This document shows, piece by piece, positions 22,091 through 32,253 of a stretch of DNA of 56,294 nt (within the stretch, counting starts at the first letter, position 1; the number at the start of each line of letters is the position of its first letter). The notes beneath the pieces were generated by a model. The model did no database searches. It was not told the origin of the DNA and saw nothing but the letters and a program-made list of their open reading frames with translations. The translations under genes were made by a program, and so were the position numbers. Source of the DNA: Bryobacteraceae bacterium (GTDB lineage: Bacteria; Acidobacteriota; Terriglobia; Bryobacterales; Bryobacteraceae); assembly GCA_019748195.1 (NCBI GenBank), contig JAIEPW010000017.1, positions 1-56,294 on the forward strand. Direction: 5' to 3'.

Positions 22091-23350
22091 TCAGGCGGTT
22101 TTCCGCGCGTTCTCGAACAGGAAACTGAGCGTCTTCTCCGTGCGGATATGCGAGGCGATCCGCCGCAGCGAGCCGTCCTTCTCCAGTTGCGCGCGCACCG
22201 CCGCCACCGGCTCCCGCCGCTGCCGCGCGATCCGCGTCACCTCGTTGTCCACTTCGTCCCGCATCGCGTCGATCGCCTCCCGATCCGCGATCCGCTCCAG
22301 CAGCAGGGAGGCCTTGACGTCGCGCTTCGCGCGTTCCGTTTGCGACTCCTTCAGCTTCGCCCAGTCGATGTTCAGCTTGCGCGGATCGATGCCCTGGCCC
22401 GCAAGCTGCCGCAGTTGCGTCTCCAGATTCACTTCGATCTGCCGGTCGATGAACGCTTCCGGTATCGGGAAGTCGTGCGCATCCACCAGCTTGTCGATAA
22501 TCTTCCCCTTTGCCTCCTGCTGCGCCGTGAACTCCGCGTCGCGTGACAGAGCCTTGCGGACGGCTTCCTTCAACTCCTCGAAATTCTGGTAATCGCCGAG
22601 ATCCTTCGCGAACTCGTCGTTGAGCTCCGGCAGTTCCTTCTTGCGCACCACCTTCAACCGCGCCCGGAAACGAACCGTCTTGCCCGCAAGCTCCTTGCGG
22701 TCGTAGTCCTCCGGGTACACGACGTCGAATTCCTTCTCTTCGTCCGGAGACATCCCCCGCAGCGCCTCGGAAAACTCCTTCAGCGTCCCTTCATCGCCGA
22801 CATGCAGCATCATCTCGTCGTTTTTCACCGGCTTGTCGACGCCGGATATGCTTTCGAGCGACACCACGGCGAAATCGCCGTCCACTACCGGGCGAGGATC
22901 AATGTTGACGTAGTCGGCTTTCTGCTCGCGAATCTCCTCGATCCGCTTCATCACCTGCTCGTCGGTGACCTCGGGCTCGGAATAAGGGACCTCGACGCCG
23001 CGGTATTCGCCCAGCTCGATGACCGGCGCGACCTCGAAAGTCACTTTGAACCGTAACGGCTCACCCGGATGGAAGTGCACGTCGGACACGTCCGGCGACG
23101 ACACCACCTGCAGGTTCTCTTTCTCCACCTCCCGCCGGAACGCCTTCGGCACCAGATTCTCCAGCACGTCCTGCCGGATCTCGCCGCCGAACTTGGATCG
23201 GACCACGTTCCGCGGCGCCTTGCCCGGACGGAAGCCGGGCAGCCGGACCTTCTTCTGGATCTCGTTCAAGACCTTCTCTGACTCCTGTTCCACTTCGCTG
23301 ACGGGAACGGAGATTTCCAGTTGGTGTTTGCAACCTTCAACCAATGCCAC
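22091..23350 (-). CDS. tig: Trigger factor (ribosome-associated chaperone, peptidyl-prolyl isomerase)
   Basis: Trigger factor binds the ribosome exit tunnel and folds nascent chains. The 419-residue product has the N-terminal ribosome-binding domain with the signature GFRPGKAP near residue 40. A FKBP-type PPIase domain lies near 150-240 (DGDFAVVSLESISG, HVGDEGTLKEF) and a long helical C-terminal chaperone domain follows. The start is GTG at 23350. The usual clpP-clpX genes do not follow here. Its start overlaps the 3' end of a TPR-like fragment by 14 bases, so the two may be coupled. Confidence 0.95.
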   Translation of the reverse strand: MALVEGCKHQLEISVPVSEVEQESEKVLNEIQKKVRLPGFRPGKAPRNVVRSKFGGEIRQDVLENLVPKAFRREVEKENLQVVSSPDVSDVHFHPGEPLRFKVTFEVAPVIELGEYRGVEVPYSEPEVTDEQVMKRIEEIREQKADYVNIDPRPVVDGDFAVVSLESISGVDKPVKNDEMMLHVGDEGTLKEFSEALRGMSPDEEKEFDVVYPEDYDRKELAGKTVRFRARLKVVRKKELPELNDEFAKDLGDYQNFEELKEAVRKALSRDAEFTAQQEAKGKIIDKLVDAHDFPIPEAFIDRQIEVNLETQLRQLAGQGIDPRKLNIDWAKLKESQTERAKRDVKASLLLERIADREAIDAMRDEVDNEVTRIARQRREPVAAVRAQLEKDGSLRRIASHIRTEKTLSFLFENARKTA

Positions 23351-23717
23351 GCTGATCGAACTTCCCTTCTAAACCGATTTTTGACTCGAGGTACTCGATG
23401 TTTGCCTGAATCCGGCCGCGGTCGGCGTCGTCCAGATCCGGGGCCCGGGAGACTTCCTGGTACACCGCCAGGCTTTCCCGATACCGCCCTTTCGCGGAGA
23501 GGAACGCTCCGAACCGCTCTTTTACATAGTAGCCGGAAAAGCCCCTGTCCACCGCGACGGCAGCCTCGCGAACCGCCTGCGTTCCGCCCGGCGCCTGAGG
23601 AACGGTGCCGCGCCGGTAGGTCTCCTCCGCCTTCACCGGATCGCCCGCCCCGGCGTAGCACGCCGCCAGGTTCGCCGGCCCCGAAAAGCCCGGCTGCCCG
23701 CCTGGTCTCCGCGTCAT
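23337..23717 (-). CDS. Short TPR-like protein, probably a truncated gene
   Basis: The 126-residue frame contains TPR-like helices: NLAACYAGAGDPVKAEETYR near residue 16 and ESLAVYQEVSRAPDLDDADR near 81. It lacks a signal or upstream TPR units, and an in-frame stop lies just upstream of the ATG at 23717. A frameshifted continuation is possible, so this may be the 3' remnant of a longer TPR gene. It overlaps the trigger factor start. The function is unknown. Confidence 0.5.
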   Translation of the reverse strand: MTRRPGGQPGFSGPANLAACYAGAGDPVKAEETYRRGTVPQAPGGTQAVREAAVAVDRGFSGYYVKERFGAFLSAKGRYRESLAVYQEVSRAPDLDDADRGRIQANIEYLESKIGLEGKFDQRGIG

Positions 23718-23810
23718 ACTCGTCCCTGTTCAGGATCGGCGATGGAAAAAGAAACGGGTCCAGCAGCCGGCAAAGGCCCTGGACCCATGCGTCCAAACTA
23801 CAGCAAAAAA

Positions 23811-26310
<2,500 letters not shown>

Positions 26311-26321
26311 TGTTCGAAAAT

Positions 26322-26326
26322 CCTCC
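26322..26326 (-). promoter_or_regulatory. Shine-Dalgarno sequence deciding the metK start
   Basis: GGAGG lies 11 bases before GTG 26310 and inside the longer frame beginning with TTG 26328, which argues against the longer start. Confidence 0.5.
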
Positions 26327-26381
26327 AAGGGATTGGGAGTGCTTCGGGACGTTCTTCGCGGGAACTCTTAAGCCTCGTTCT

Positions 26382-26411
26382 AGTGTATTCTCTCTGCCGG
26401 AGGACCGTCAA
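26382..26411 (-). promoter_or_regulatory. Sigma-70-type promoter of metK-ahcY
   Basis: On the minus strand TTGACG (26406-26411) and TACACT (26382-26387) are separated by 18 bases. This gives a leader of about 65 bases before the metK GTG. Confidence 0.45.
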
Positions 26412-26485
26412 CGAAGCACAGTCCTGGACCCAAAGTCCTGCAGGGAACGGCTCGAATCGCCGGTCGAACGTGATTTGTCAGCAGT

Positions 26486-26854
26486 TTAGCGGGCGGTCGC
26501 CGGGTCCCGGTGCACCGTTTCCAGGCTGAACGCGGGAAGGCAGATGGCCACGTACTCCGCGCCTTCCGGCGTCGGAGTGGAATACCGTACCCATTCCCCC
26601 GCCTTCGCCAGAACGGCCTGGCCGGCGTGCACGTCCATTACGCCCCCCTGAAAGTCCACCCGCATCACGCCCCGCAGGACCACCGTGTACTCATCGAACT
26701 CCGGACGCTGCCCCGGCTCGCTCCAGCCTGCGGGGCTCAGCATGTGCGCCACGCTGATCCCCGGAGTGTCTGTATTCACCCTGCCTACATACTCCCGGAT
26801 CACCTTACCGCCGGGCGCCGCGATCTGGGTCGGCTTCTCGATGAGAACTGGCAT
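26486..26854 (-). CDS. Single-domain cupin protein
   Basis: The 122-residue protein is a small beta-barrel cupin. The first motif region has PGQRPEFDEYTVVLRGVMRV and the second has VHAGQAVLAKAGEWVRYSTP, as in sugar- or signal-binding cupins. The usual metal His residues of motif 1 (HxH) are replaced (RPEFDE), so a metal is not assured. Its end lies 175 bases from the metK start; a separate transcript is likely given its own -10 box. The function is unknown. Confidence 0.78.
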   Translation of the reverse strand: MPVLIEKPTQIAAPGGKVIREYVGRVNTDTPGISVAHMLSPAGWSEPGQRPEFDEYTVVLRGVMRVDFQGGVMDVHAGQAVLAKAGEWVRYSTPTPEGAEYVAICLPAFSLETVHRDPATAR

Positions 26855-26860
26855 GGGAAC

Positions 26861-26866
26861 AGGATA
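26861..26866 (-). promoter_or_regulatory. -10 box before the cupin gene
   Basis: TATCCT on the minus strand ends 6 bases before ATG 26854. The remaining intergenic stretch to 27119 shows no gene. Confidence 0.4.
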
Positions 26867-27119
26867 GAGCCCTTCGGGGCTTCAGGTCACGCGAGATCCG
26901 TTTCGGGTCCGTTGCGCGCGCAGTGGCCGGCGACAGCGACATCGAGGCGGTGATTGAGCTCGATCCGGATCGCCCGATGGCCCCGTTGGAGTACGGCCGG
27001 CGGAAACTTCACGACAGCCGAATCTACGAAAGTACCCCGCGGGTAGCTCGCGTGCGGGCAGGTAATATGAAGAGGGTGGTCGGCCTCTGCCCGGCGGGCA
27101 GCCGGTACCCCATTGCCGC

Positions 27120-27770
27120 ATGAAGAAACTCCGCATTCCCGAAAATCTGACTACCCTGGCATACAAGCAGATCCGGACGCACCTGCTTACGGGACCGATG
27201 GAAGAAGGCGACCGCCTCACCGAGGAAGCCGTGGCCCAGCAACTGGGCATCAGCAAATCCCCCATACGCGAAGCCTTCACCCGGCTGGAGGCGGACGGGT
27301 TGATCCGCATCGAGCCCAGACGCGGAGCCTATCTGCGAAGTTTCTCGATCCAGGAAGTGATCGACATTTACGATTTCCGCGAGGCGTTGGAAGCGCACGC
27401 CGTCCTGACCGCGCAGGTGACGCCCGCCCTGCTCGCCGAGCTCGAAGAGCATGTGCGGCGCAACGCGAGTTCTCACGCGGCGAACGACAAAACCAGCTAC
27501 ATCTCCGGCGACATCCAGTTCCATACCGCGATCGCGGCGGCAACCGGCAACCGGATGCTTTGCCAGGCGCTCGACAAGCTGCAGGACCAGTTGAGCATCC
27601 TCCGCCGCAAGACCTACGATCTCTCCTCCAGCCAGGCCGTGGCGGCGCACCGCGCGATTCTCGCCGCCCTTGCCGGACCGGACCGCATGGTCGCCGTGGA
27701 GGCCATGCGGAGCCACATCCGCGAAACCCGGTACCGCCTGGTAGGCTTCATGCGCGCGGGGGGCGGGTAG
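27120..27770 (+). CDS. GntR/FadR-family transcriptional regulator
   Basis: The 216-residue regulator has an N-terminal winged helix-turn-helix (about 10-75: LTEEAVAQQLGISKSPIREA, then FTRLEADGLIRI). An all-helical FCD ligand domain follows (about 85-205), with the metal-site pattern DFREALEAHAV, DIQFHTAIAAATGNR and AAHRAILAAL. Such proteins usually repress neighbouring metabolic genes until a carboxylate effector binds. The class III aminotransferase starts five bases after its stop, so the regulator probably controls its own operon. No operator was identified with confidence. Confidence 0.93.
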   Translation: MKKLRIPENLTTLAYKQIRTHLLTGPMEEGDRLTEEAVAQQLGISKSPIREAFTRLEADGLIRIEPRRGAYLRSFSIQEVIDIYDFREALEAHAVLTAQVTPALLAELEEHVRRNASSHAANDKTSYISGDIQFHTAIAAATGNRMLCQALDKLQDQLSILRRKTYDLSSSQAVAAHRAILAALAGPDRMVAVEAMRSHIRETRYRLVGFMRAGGG

Positions 27771-27775
27771 GTCCA

Positions 27776-29137
27776 GTGTCGTTCACGGTGGCGAAGCTCA
27801 CTCCAGTCCCGCCGGGCAACACGCAGGACCGCTTCTTCGCGCGCGCCGGCACCGCTGGAATGCCGGCCATCGTCTCCGGACGCGGCTCCATCTTGATCGA
27901 CGATCGCGGCCGGGAGCTCATCGACGCCTGTTCCGGGCCCTTTCTCGCCAGCCTCGGGCAGGGCAATGAGCGCGTCCTGCAGGCCATGCTCGCGCAAGGC
28001 CGCGAACTCACCTACACCTACTCGCGAACTACCCGGCATCGGGCCAATGCCGCGTTGACCGGCCGGCTGGCTGCCATCGCCGGCCCCGGATTCGAATGCG
28101 CTCACCTCACCTCGGGCGGCTCTGAAGCGAACGAGATGGCTCTGAAAATGCTTCGAGCGCGCGCGGTCTCGCGCGGCGAACGCCGCCGATTTCGCGTCAT
28201 TTCTCTAATGCCGGGTTACCACGGCGCGACGGTCCAGACCCTCGGCATGAATGGCGATATCGGCGTATCCGGGCTGTGGGGGCCCCTTACCGTGGAAGCC
28301 GAGCGCATTCCAGCTCCGCTCACCTTTCGCGCCGCGAGCCCCAAGGCAGCAGCCGATTCCAGCATCGAGGCCCTCCACGCGGCGATTGAGCGGTTGGGCC
28401 CCGAGACGATACTCGCCGTCGTGATGGAACCGGTTGGCGGCCAGGCGTCGGGGGTGAACGTGCCCGATCCTTCGTTTGCCCCGCGCGTGCGCCGCGCCTG
28501 CGACGCCTTCGGAATCGGTCTGATCTTCGACGAAATCGTGACCGCTTTCCGCACGGGCGAATATCTGGCGGCCCATCACGACCCCCAAGCAACGCCCGAT
28601 CTGATTACATTGGCGAAGGGCCTGGGCGCGGGGTATGCGCCGCTCGGAGCTGTGCTCGCGCCACGGACGCTCGCCGACGAACTCGCGGATTCCATCGGGT
28701 TCGCTGTCTCCCACTCCTACGACGCCTGTCCAATGGCCTGCGCCGCTGGAAGCGCGGTGCTCGACGAGATCGTGGAGCACGATCTGGTGGCCCACGCGAG
28801 CCGGATCGGCGCGACGCTTCGCTCCGGCTTGCGGGAACTCGCCGCGCGTTTCCCGCTGATCGGCGATGTGCGCGGCCGCGGGGCGCTGCTGGCAATCGAG
28901 CTGGTATCCGACCCCGCCACGAAAGGTAAGTTTCCGCCCGAGGCGGACCCAGGAGCGCGGATCGTCCAGATGGCCCTCGATCACGGCCTCCTGCTCTACT
29001 CGCGGCGCCAGAATCGCGGCATGTTCGGCGATTGGCTGCTCCTGGCGCCGCCCCTGAACATCGAGGAAGCTCTTGCCGCCGCCATCCTCGACCGCTTGGC
29101 CGCCGTCATCGCCCGCGCCCAGGACGAGTTGCTCTGA
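27776..29137 (+). CDS. Class III pyridoxal phosphate aminotransferase
   Basis: The 453-residue enzyme starts at GTG 27776; the frame stays open further upstream but that part overlaps the GntR gene. Family marks are LIDACSGPFLASLGQGNERV, HLTSGGSEANEMALKMLRA (phosphate-binding loop), GYHGATVQTLGMNG, LIFDEIVTAFRTGEY with the Asp contacting the pyridine ring, and the PLP lysine in LITLAKGLGAGYAPLGA. The closest types are beta-alanine, taurine or omega-amino acid transaminases, but the amine substrate cannot be fixed. It is in one operon with the FadR-type regulator. Confidence 0.92.
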   Translation: MSFTVAKLTPVPPGNTQDRFFARAGTAGMPAIVSGRGSILIDDRGRELIDACSGPFLASLGQGNERVLQAMLAQGRELTYTYSRTTRHRANAALTGRLAAIAGPGFECAHLTSGGSEANEMALKMLRARAVSRGERRRFRVISLMPGYHGATVQTLGMNGDIGVSGLWGPLTVEAERIPAPLTFRAASPKAAADSSIEALHAAIERLGPETILAVVMEPVGGQASGVNVPDPSFAPRVRRACDAFGIGLIFDEIVTAFRTGEYLAAHHDPQATPDLITLAKGLGAGYAPLGAVLAPRTLADELADSIGFAVSHSYDACPMACAAGSAVLDEIVEHDLVAHASRIGATLRSGLRELAARFPLIGDVRGRGALLAIELVSDPATKGKFPPEADPGARIVQMALDHGLLLYSRRQNRGMFGDWLLLAPPLNIEEALAAAILDRLAAVIARAQDELL

Positions 29138-29140
29138 AGG

Positions 29141-29545
29141 TCGCGTGACCGGGCCGGGCCCGCTCCCAATCTCATCGCTTGATGCCCTTGACTTGCGGCG
29201 ACGCGTCACCGTCATGACGAACTGGTTGCCACACCGCAGCCGAAGAATGTCGGTGTCTTCGGTCCAGATCGGGCAGCCGAGCGCGAGCGCGGCGGCGAGA
29301 ACCGGCCAGTCGTCCTCGTCACGCTTGTCGATGCGCTCGCGGGCGACCGCTTCAAAGGTGGCGTAGGCCTCCGGTTCCACGGTTTGGACCAAATGCATCA
29401 GCAAATCGAGCGTCTCCATCGCCGATGCCGCCGCAATCTTCCGCGCCTCTAGAATTCCTGGCAAATGCTCGAGCGCCTCTTGGAACGCTACGTCGGGCGC
29501 CATGAATCCGACTTGCCCGGCGTACTTGCGCAACAAGCCGAGCAC
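29141..29545 (-). pseudogene. PIN-domain toxin gene remnant, truncated at both ends
   Basis: The frame from 29545 reads VLGLLRKYAGQVGFMAPDVA ... and RDEDDWPVLAAALALGCPIW, then TEDTD. It aligns residue by residue with the intact PIN toxin at 30946-31377, beginning at the equivalent of its residue 18 or so. The first strand with the catalytic Asp (LDANIL) is missing. An in-frame stop lies two codons upstream (29549-29551). At the other end no stop occurs and the frame reads on into the antisense of the aminotransferase gene, so the original end is lost too. It should be inactive. Exact limits are approximate. Confidence 0.7.
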
Positions 29546-30301
29546 ACGTTACGCCGCCTGTTCAACCTGGCCGTGGAGTGGGGCAAGGTGACGACGATTC
29601 TTCCACGCGTGCGGCTCCTTGGTGGGGAGAATCATCGGGAACGCGCGCTGTCGTTCGAGGAGGAGCGAAAGTACCTCGAGGCCGCATCAGACCTCGGACG
29701 CCAACTCGCGGACGCCTATGCTCGGGCCCTGCAAGGCATCCGCGCGGTGAAGCGCGGCGAGCAACCAAGGCAACCGGACGCCTACCTGCTGCGGGACGTG
29801 GCGACGCTGCTCATCGACTGCGCTCTTCGTCCGGAGGAATGCTTCCGCCTCAAGTGGCAGGACAGCATCCGCGACGGCGCGATTGCGATCCACACAGGCA
29901 AGGGCCGTGGTTCCCGCCGCCGCATCCCGGCTTCGAAGCGCGTGCTCGACATTCTGGAGATGCGCCGGGCAGCCGCTACGTCCGAGTGGGTCTTCCCGGC
30001 ACCCACCAAGAGCGGCCACATTGAAGGCTCCACGCTGAAGAAGCAGCAAGCTGCGGCGTTGACGGCTTCAGGCGTCGCGCCGTTCGTCCTCTACACCTTT
30101 CGACACACCTGCATCACCCGGTGGGCCAAGCACATGGACCCGTTCACGCTCCACGTCCTGGCTGGCCACACCGACATGAACACGACGAAGCGCTACGTCC
30201 ATCCGAGCGAAGCGGACATCCGGGAGGCGATGGAAAAAGTGAAGGTCGGATTGGAGAAGGGTGCAGCCACGGTTCCCTCCGTGCCGCTTGCCGTCGCTTA
30301 A
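29465..30301 (+). CDS. Tyrosine recombinase, truncated at the N-terminus
   Basis: The catalytic domain of a phage-type integrase is complete: Arg in LLIDCALRPEECFRLKW, the beta-hairpin Lys in HTGKGRGSRRR, the box YTFRHTCITRW, LAGHTDM, and the nucleophile Tyr in TTKRYVHPS. The core-binding domain is cut: homology starts near 29550 with RLFNLAVEWG. The first about 27 codons of the open frame are only the antisense of the PIN remnant. The protein is therefore probably not a working integrase, unless a later start gives a functional catalytic domain. It ends convergent with the Panacea gene (four-base overlap) and marks a degraded island near tRNA-Thr. Confidence 0.75.
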   Translation: MLERLLERYVGRHESDLPGVLAQQAEHTLRRLFNLAVEWGKVTTILPRVRLLGGENHRERALSFEEERKYLEAASDLGRQLADAYARALQGIRAVKRGEQPRQPDAYLLRDVATLLIDCALRPEECFRLKWQDSIRDGAIAIHTGKGRGSRRRIPASKRVLDILEMRRAAATSEWVFPAPTKSGHIEGSTLKKQQAAALTASGVAPFVLYTFRHTCITRWAKHMDPFTLHVLAGHTDMNTTKRYVHPSEADIREAMEKVKVGLEKGAATVPSVPLAVA

Positions 30302-30891
30302 GTCCTGCCGGATCCACCTGTTACCAAAGGATGCAGTATGGCTTCGGCGGCGGCCAGCGCCTCCAGTTCCGATTCAATTGCTGCGATCTCATTCGGAGTC
30401 TTGTGGCCGGCGCGAAGGATGTCGCGATACGTAATCGGGATCGCGCCGTCGTTGGGGTCCTGCCACTCAGGGAAATCGCGAGATAGTTGTGCGAGATCCC
30501 ACTGGCTCAACTCCCCGCAATTTGTGAAGATCTCCTCGATTAAGGACTCCTCGGAAGGAGAGATCTCGTCGAACTCCGGCTCGGCAATCAACGATACTTC
30601 GGAGTTTCTGGGATCCGAGATGAAGTGTCGCCAGATCGAATAGGCGCTGGTAACAGCCTCCTCGCAAATCAGGCCGTAGAGGCGACTGCCGACTGGCCCG
30701 ACCACTATCGAGACATAGCGGTCTGTTGTGACCGGCCGGCCCCAACGCAGCAGGGCCTCGCGGTCGAGCAGGTACAAGAGCTTGATGAGCTTCAGCCAAT
30801 TCATCTGCCCACCGCAGAGTTCGAGGAACTTAGCAGCCGCTTCAGTAGCTCTCCGTTCGTTAAAGTGCAGGACCATGGATCTCGTCCCCAT
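30298..30891 (-). CDS. Panacea (DUF4065/SocA-like) domain protein
   Basis: The 197-residue protein has the Panacea hallmark NWLKLIKLLYLLDREALLRW followed by GRPVTTDRYVSIVVGPVGSR and LYGLI. This domain is a versatile antitoxin or adaptor module found in many toxin-antitoxin pairs and in the SocA proteolytic adaptor. Here no recognisable Panacea-type toxin lies next to it. The nearest gene is the PIN toxin 54 bases upstream on the same strand, which already has its own Phd-type antitoxin. It could be an orphan antitoxin or a third component. An alternative start is the Met at residue 6. Confidence 0.82.
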   Translation of the reverse strand: MGTRSMVLHFNERRATEAAAKFLELCGGQMNWLKLIKLLYLLDREALLRWGRPVTTDRYVSIVVGPVGSRLYGLICEEAVTSAYSIWRHFISDPRNSEVSLIAEPEFDEISPSEESLIEEIFTNCGELSQWDLAQLSRDFPEWQDPNDGAIPITYRDILRAGHKTPNEIAAIESELEALAAAEAILHPLVTGGSGRT

Positions 30892-30945
30892 TTTGCGGCA
30901 GGACGCAACCTGCCAATTGGCGGCACCCCGCGGTTGCCCAGGTGC

Positions 30946-31377
30946 TCAGTCTGATCGGGACTCGCCCGAAGCCGCCAGGTATAACTCGATTCGATCCGTC
31001 GTCCAAGTGGCCGCTCCGCAACCAAAGAAGTCGGTGTCTTCTGTCCAGATGGGGCAACCCAACGTCAGCGCGGCGGCTAGAACGGGCCAGTCATCTTCAT
31101 CGCGTTGTCTGAGGCGTGCGCGGGCGATGTCTTCAAACTGGGAGTAGGTTCCCGCCTCGACGGTCTGCACGATCCGGCTTACCAGATCGAGCAGCTCCAG
31201 CGCTGGACTCGCTTCGATCCCTCGTGCGCCAAGAATCGTGGGGAGATGTTCGCGTGCTTCGGCGAACGCAGCGTCAGGAGCCCAGAACTCGACCTGCCCA
31301 GCGTGTTGCCGGATGAGACTAAGCACTTTGTTCCCGAGCACCGCGCGAATCAGGATATTCGCGTCGAGCACGAGCAC
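30946..31377 (-). CDS. PIN-domain ribonuclease toxin
   Basis: The 143-residue toxin begins with the PIN strand VLDANILIRAVLG, holding the first catalytic Asp. Further acidic positions follow in DAAFAEAREHLP, the DEDDWPVLAAALTLGC helix and WTEDTDFF. PIN toxins cut RNA, commonly tRNA or rRNA. The antitoxin gene ends two bases upstream, giving the usual toxin-antitoxin operon order. The C-terminal tail (GCGAATWTTDRIELYLAASG) differs from that of the remnant at 29141-29545, which is otherwise a close paralogue. Confidence 0.85.
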   Translation of the reverse strand: MLVLDANILIRAVLGNKVLSLIRQHAGQVEFWAPDAAFAEAREHLPTILGARGIEASPALELLDLVSRIVQTVEAGTYSQFEDIARARLRQRDEDDWPVLAAALTLGCPIWTEDTDFFGCGAATWTTDRIELYLAASGESRSD

Positions 31378-31379
31378 GG

Positions 31380-31649
31380 TCAGTTCTTTCGTGCGCGCCG
31401 TTCACGCCGGTGGCTCTTGAAATCGGCGACGAGTTCATCCTCGTTGGTTCCTGCGGCCGCTACCAGTTCTTGCATCTTCTCACCGGCCACGCGCAGGGCT
31501 TCGAGGTCTGCCTGGCTGGGCTTCGGCTGAGTGGGGACATAGACACCGATCGTCGTGCCGTGCCGCGTGATGGCAACGGGAGCTGTGGATTCCAGGTAGG
31601 TGGCCAGATTCTCCCGAAACTCTCGGATGCCGATCTTGGTGACTTCCAT
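31380..31649 (-). CDS. Phd/YefM-type antitoxin
   Basis: The 89-residue protein starts MEVTKIGIREFRENLATYLE, the N-terminal DNA-binding signature of Phd/YefM antitoxins, followed by VAITRHGTTIGVYVP. The basic C-terminal tail (KSHRRERRARKN) should wrap the toxin. The frame is open upstream to 31688, but AAGGAGA lies about ten bases before ATG 31649, so I chose that start. A palindromic site overlaps the upstream region and is a likely autorepression operator. The toxin gene follows after two bases. Confidence 0.87.
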   Translation of the reverse strand: MEVTKIGIREFRENLATYLESTAPVAITRHGTTIGVYVPTQPKPSQADLEALRVAGEKMQELVAAAGTNEDELVADFKSHRRERRARKN

Positions 31650-31665
31650 CTGAGCGCGGTCTCCT

Positions 31666-31688
31666 TTGTGTACACAATGATAACACAA
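31666..31688 (-). promoter_or_regulatory. Palindromic operator upstream of the Phd/PIN pair
   Basis: A perfect palindrome TTGTGTACACAA (31666-31677) is followed after five bases by a further half-site ACACAA (31683-31688). It sits 17 bases before the antitoxin ATG, where Phd-type antitoxins bind to autoregulate. Confidence 0.5.
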
Positions 31689-31779
31689 GGGACTTGGGGG
31701 AGGTTGAGGCTAGCATGTGGCACAGGGTGGGCACAAATCTGGTCACAGTGCCGGAATCGCTATTTTCGTTGGTCTTGGG

Positions 31780-31795
31780 GAGATGCCCGCATCTC
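31780..31795 (-). terminator. Hairpin downstream of tRNA-Thr
   Basis: GAGATG and CATCTC form a perfect six-pair stem with a CGGG loop, about 22 bases past the tRNA 3' end. No U-tract follows on the minus strand, so it is at most a weak terminator or a processing element. Confidence 0.28.
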
Positions 31796-31816
31796 TTTGA
31801 CGGGGCGAGGATTAGA

Positions 31817-31892
31817 TGGAGCCACCCGCCGGGATTGAACCGGCGACCTGCTGATTACGAATCAGCCGCTCTACCAGCTGAGCTAGGGTGGC
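31817..31892 (-). tRNA. tRNA-Thr (anticodon CGT)
   Basis: The minus strand folds into a full cloverleaf. The acceptor GCCACCC pairs with GGGTGGC. The D arm is GCTC...GAGC. The anticodon stem GCTGA/TCAGC has loop TTCGTAA, giving anticodon CGT for ACG codons. The T arm is GCCGG/CCGGC. The 3' end has discriminator T and an encoded CCA. It borders the degraded integrase/toxin island, a usual integration spot, though no duplicated 3' end of the tRNA was found at the far side. Confidence 0.97.
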
Positions 31893-31925
31893 TCTCCAAC
31901 GTATTTTAACCCACCCCTCGCGTGG

Positions 31926-31931
31926 TACACA
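31926..31931 (+). promoter_or_regulatory. Possible -10 box before the Rieske gene
   Basis: TACACA ends 7 bases before ATG 31939. The final T of the hexamer is missing, so this is weaker than other boxes here. Confidence 0.28.
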
Positions 31932-31938
31932 ATTACGT

Positions 31939-32244
31939 ATGCCTCTCGTCAAAGTCGCCGAACTCTCCGCGCTTCCTCCCGGCACCCTCATGGAAGCCCT
32001 CGTCGGCGAGGACTCCTACGCGATTTGCAACCTCAACGGCGCCATCCACGCCCTCGACGGCATCTGCCCCCACGCCGGCGGACCCCTGGGCCAGGGCGAG
32101 CTTCGCGGCGCCCACATCGTCTGCCCCTGGCACGCCTGGGAGTGGAATTGCCAGACCGGCGTCAACACCGACGACGAAGACCAGGCCGTCCACACCATCC
32201 CCGTCAAAATCGACGGCAACGACATCTTCCTCGATCTGCCGTAA
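31939..32244 (+). CDS. Small Rieske [2Fe-2S] protein
   Basis: The 101-residue protein is a single Rieske domain with both cluster boxes: CPHAGG (Cys and His) and CPWHAWEW (Cys and His). It resembles the ferredoxin subunit of dioxygenases and NirD-like electron carriers. The frame is open upstream, but ATG 31939 gives the natural start MPLVKVAEL. mutM lies in the same reading frame right after the TAA stop, separated by only nine bases, so the two are co-transcribed and probably coupled. Its redox partner is unknown. Confidence 0.9.
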   Translation: MPLVKVAELSALPPGTLMEALVGEDSYAICNLNGAIHALDGICPHAGGPLGQGELRGAHIVCPWHAWEWNCQTGVNTDDEDQAVHTIPVKIDGNDIFLDLP

Positions 32245-32253
32245 CCTGGAAGT

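Noticed and set aside
26311-26485. SAM or SAH riboswitch before metK-ahcY
   Set aside because: No SAM-I, SAM-II or SAH consensus core was found by eye; an ordinary promoter and leader explain the region.
28205-29545. A 446-residue minus-strand protein
   Set aside because: Only its first part is a PIN remnant; the rest is the antisense of the aminotransferase gene.
29138-31892. Direct-repeat attachment site copying the tRNA-Thr 3' end
   Set aside because: No copy of the tRNA 3' sequence was seen at the left side near 29140; the island is too degraded.
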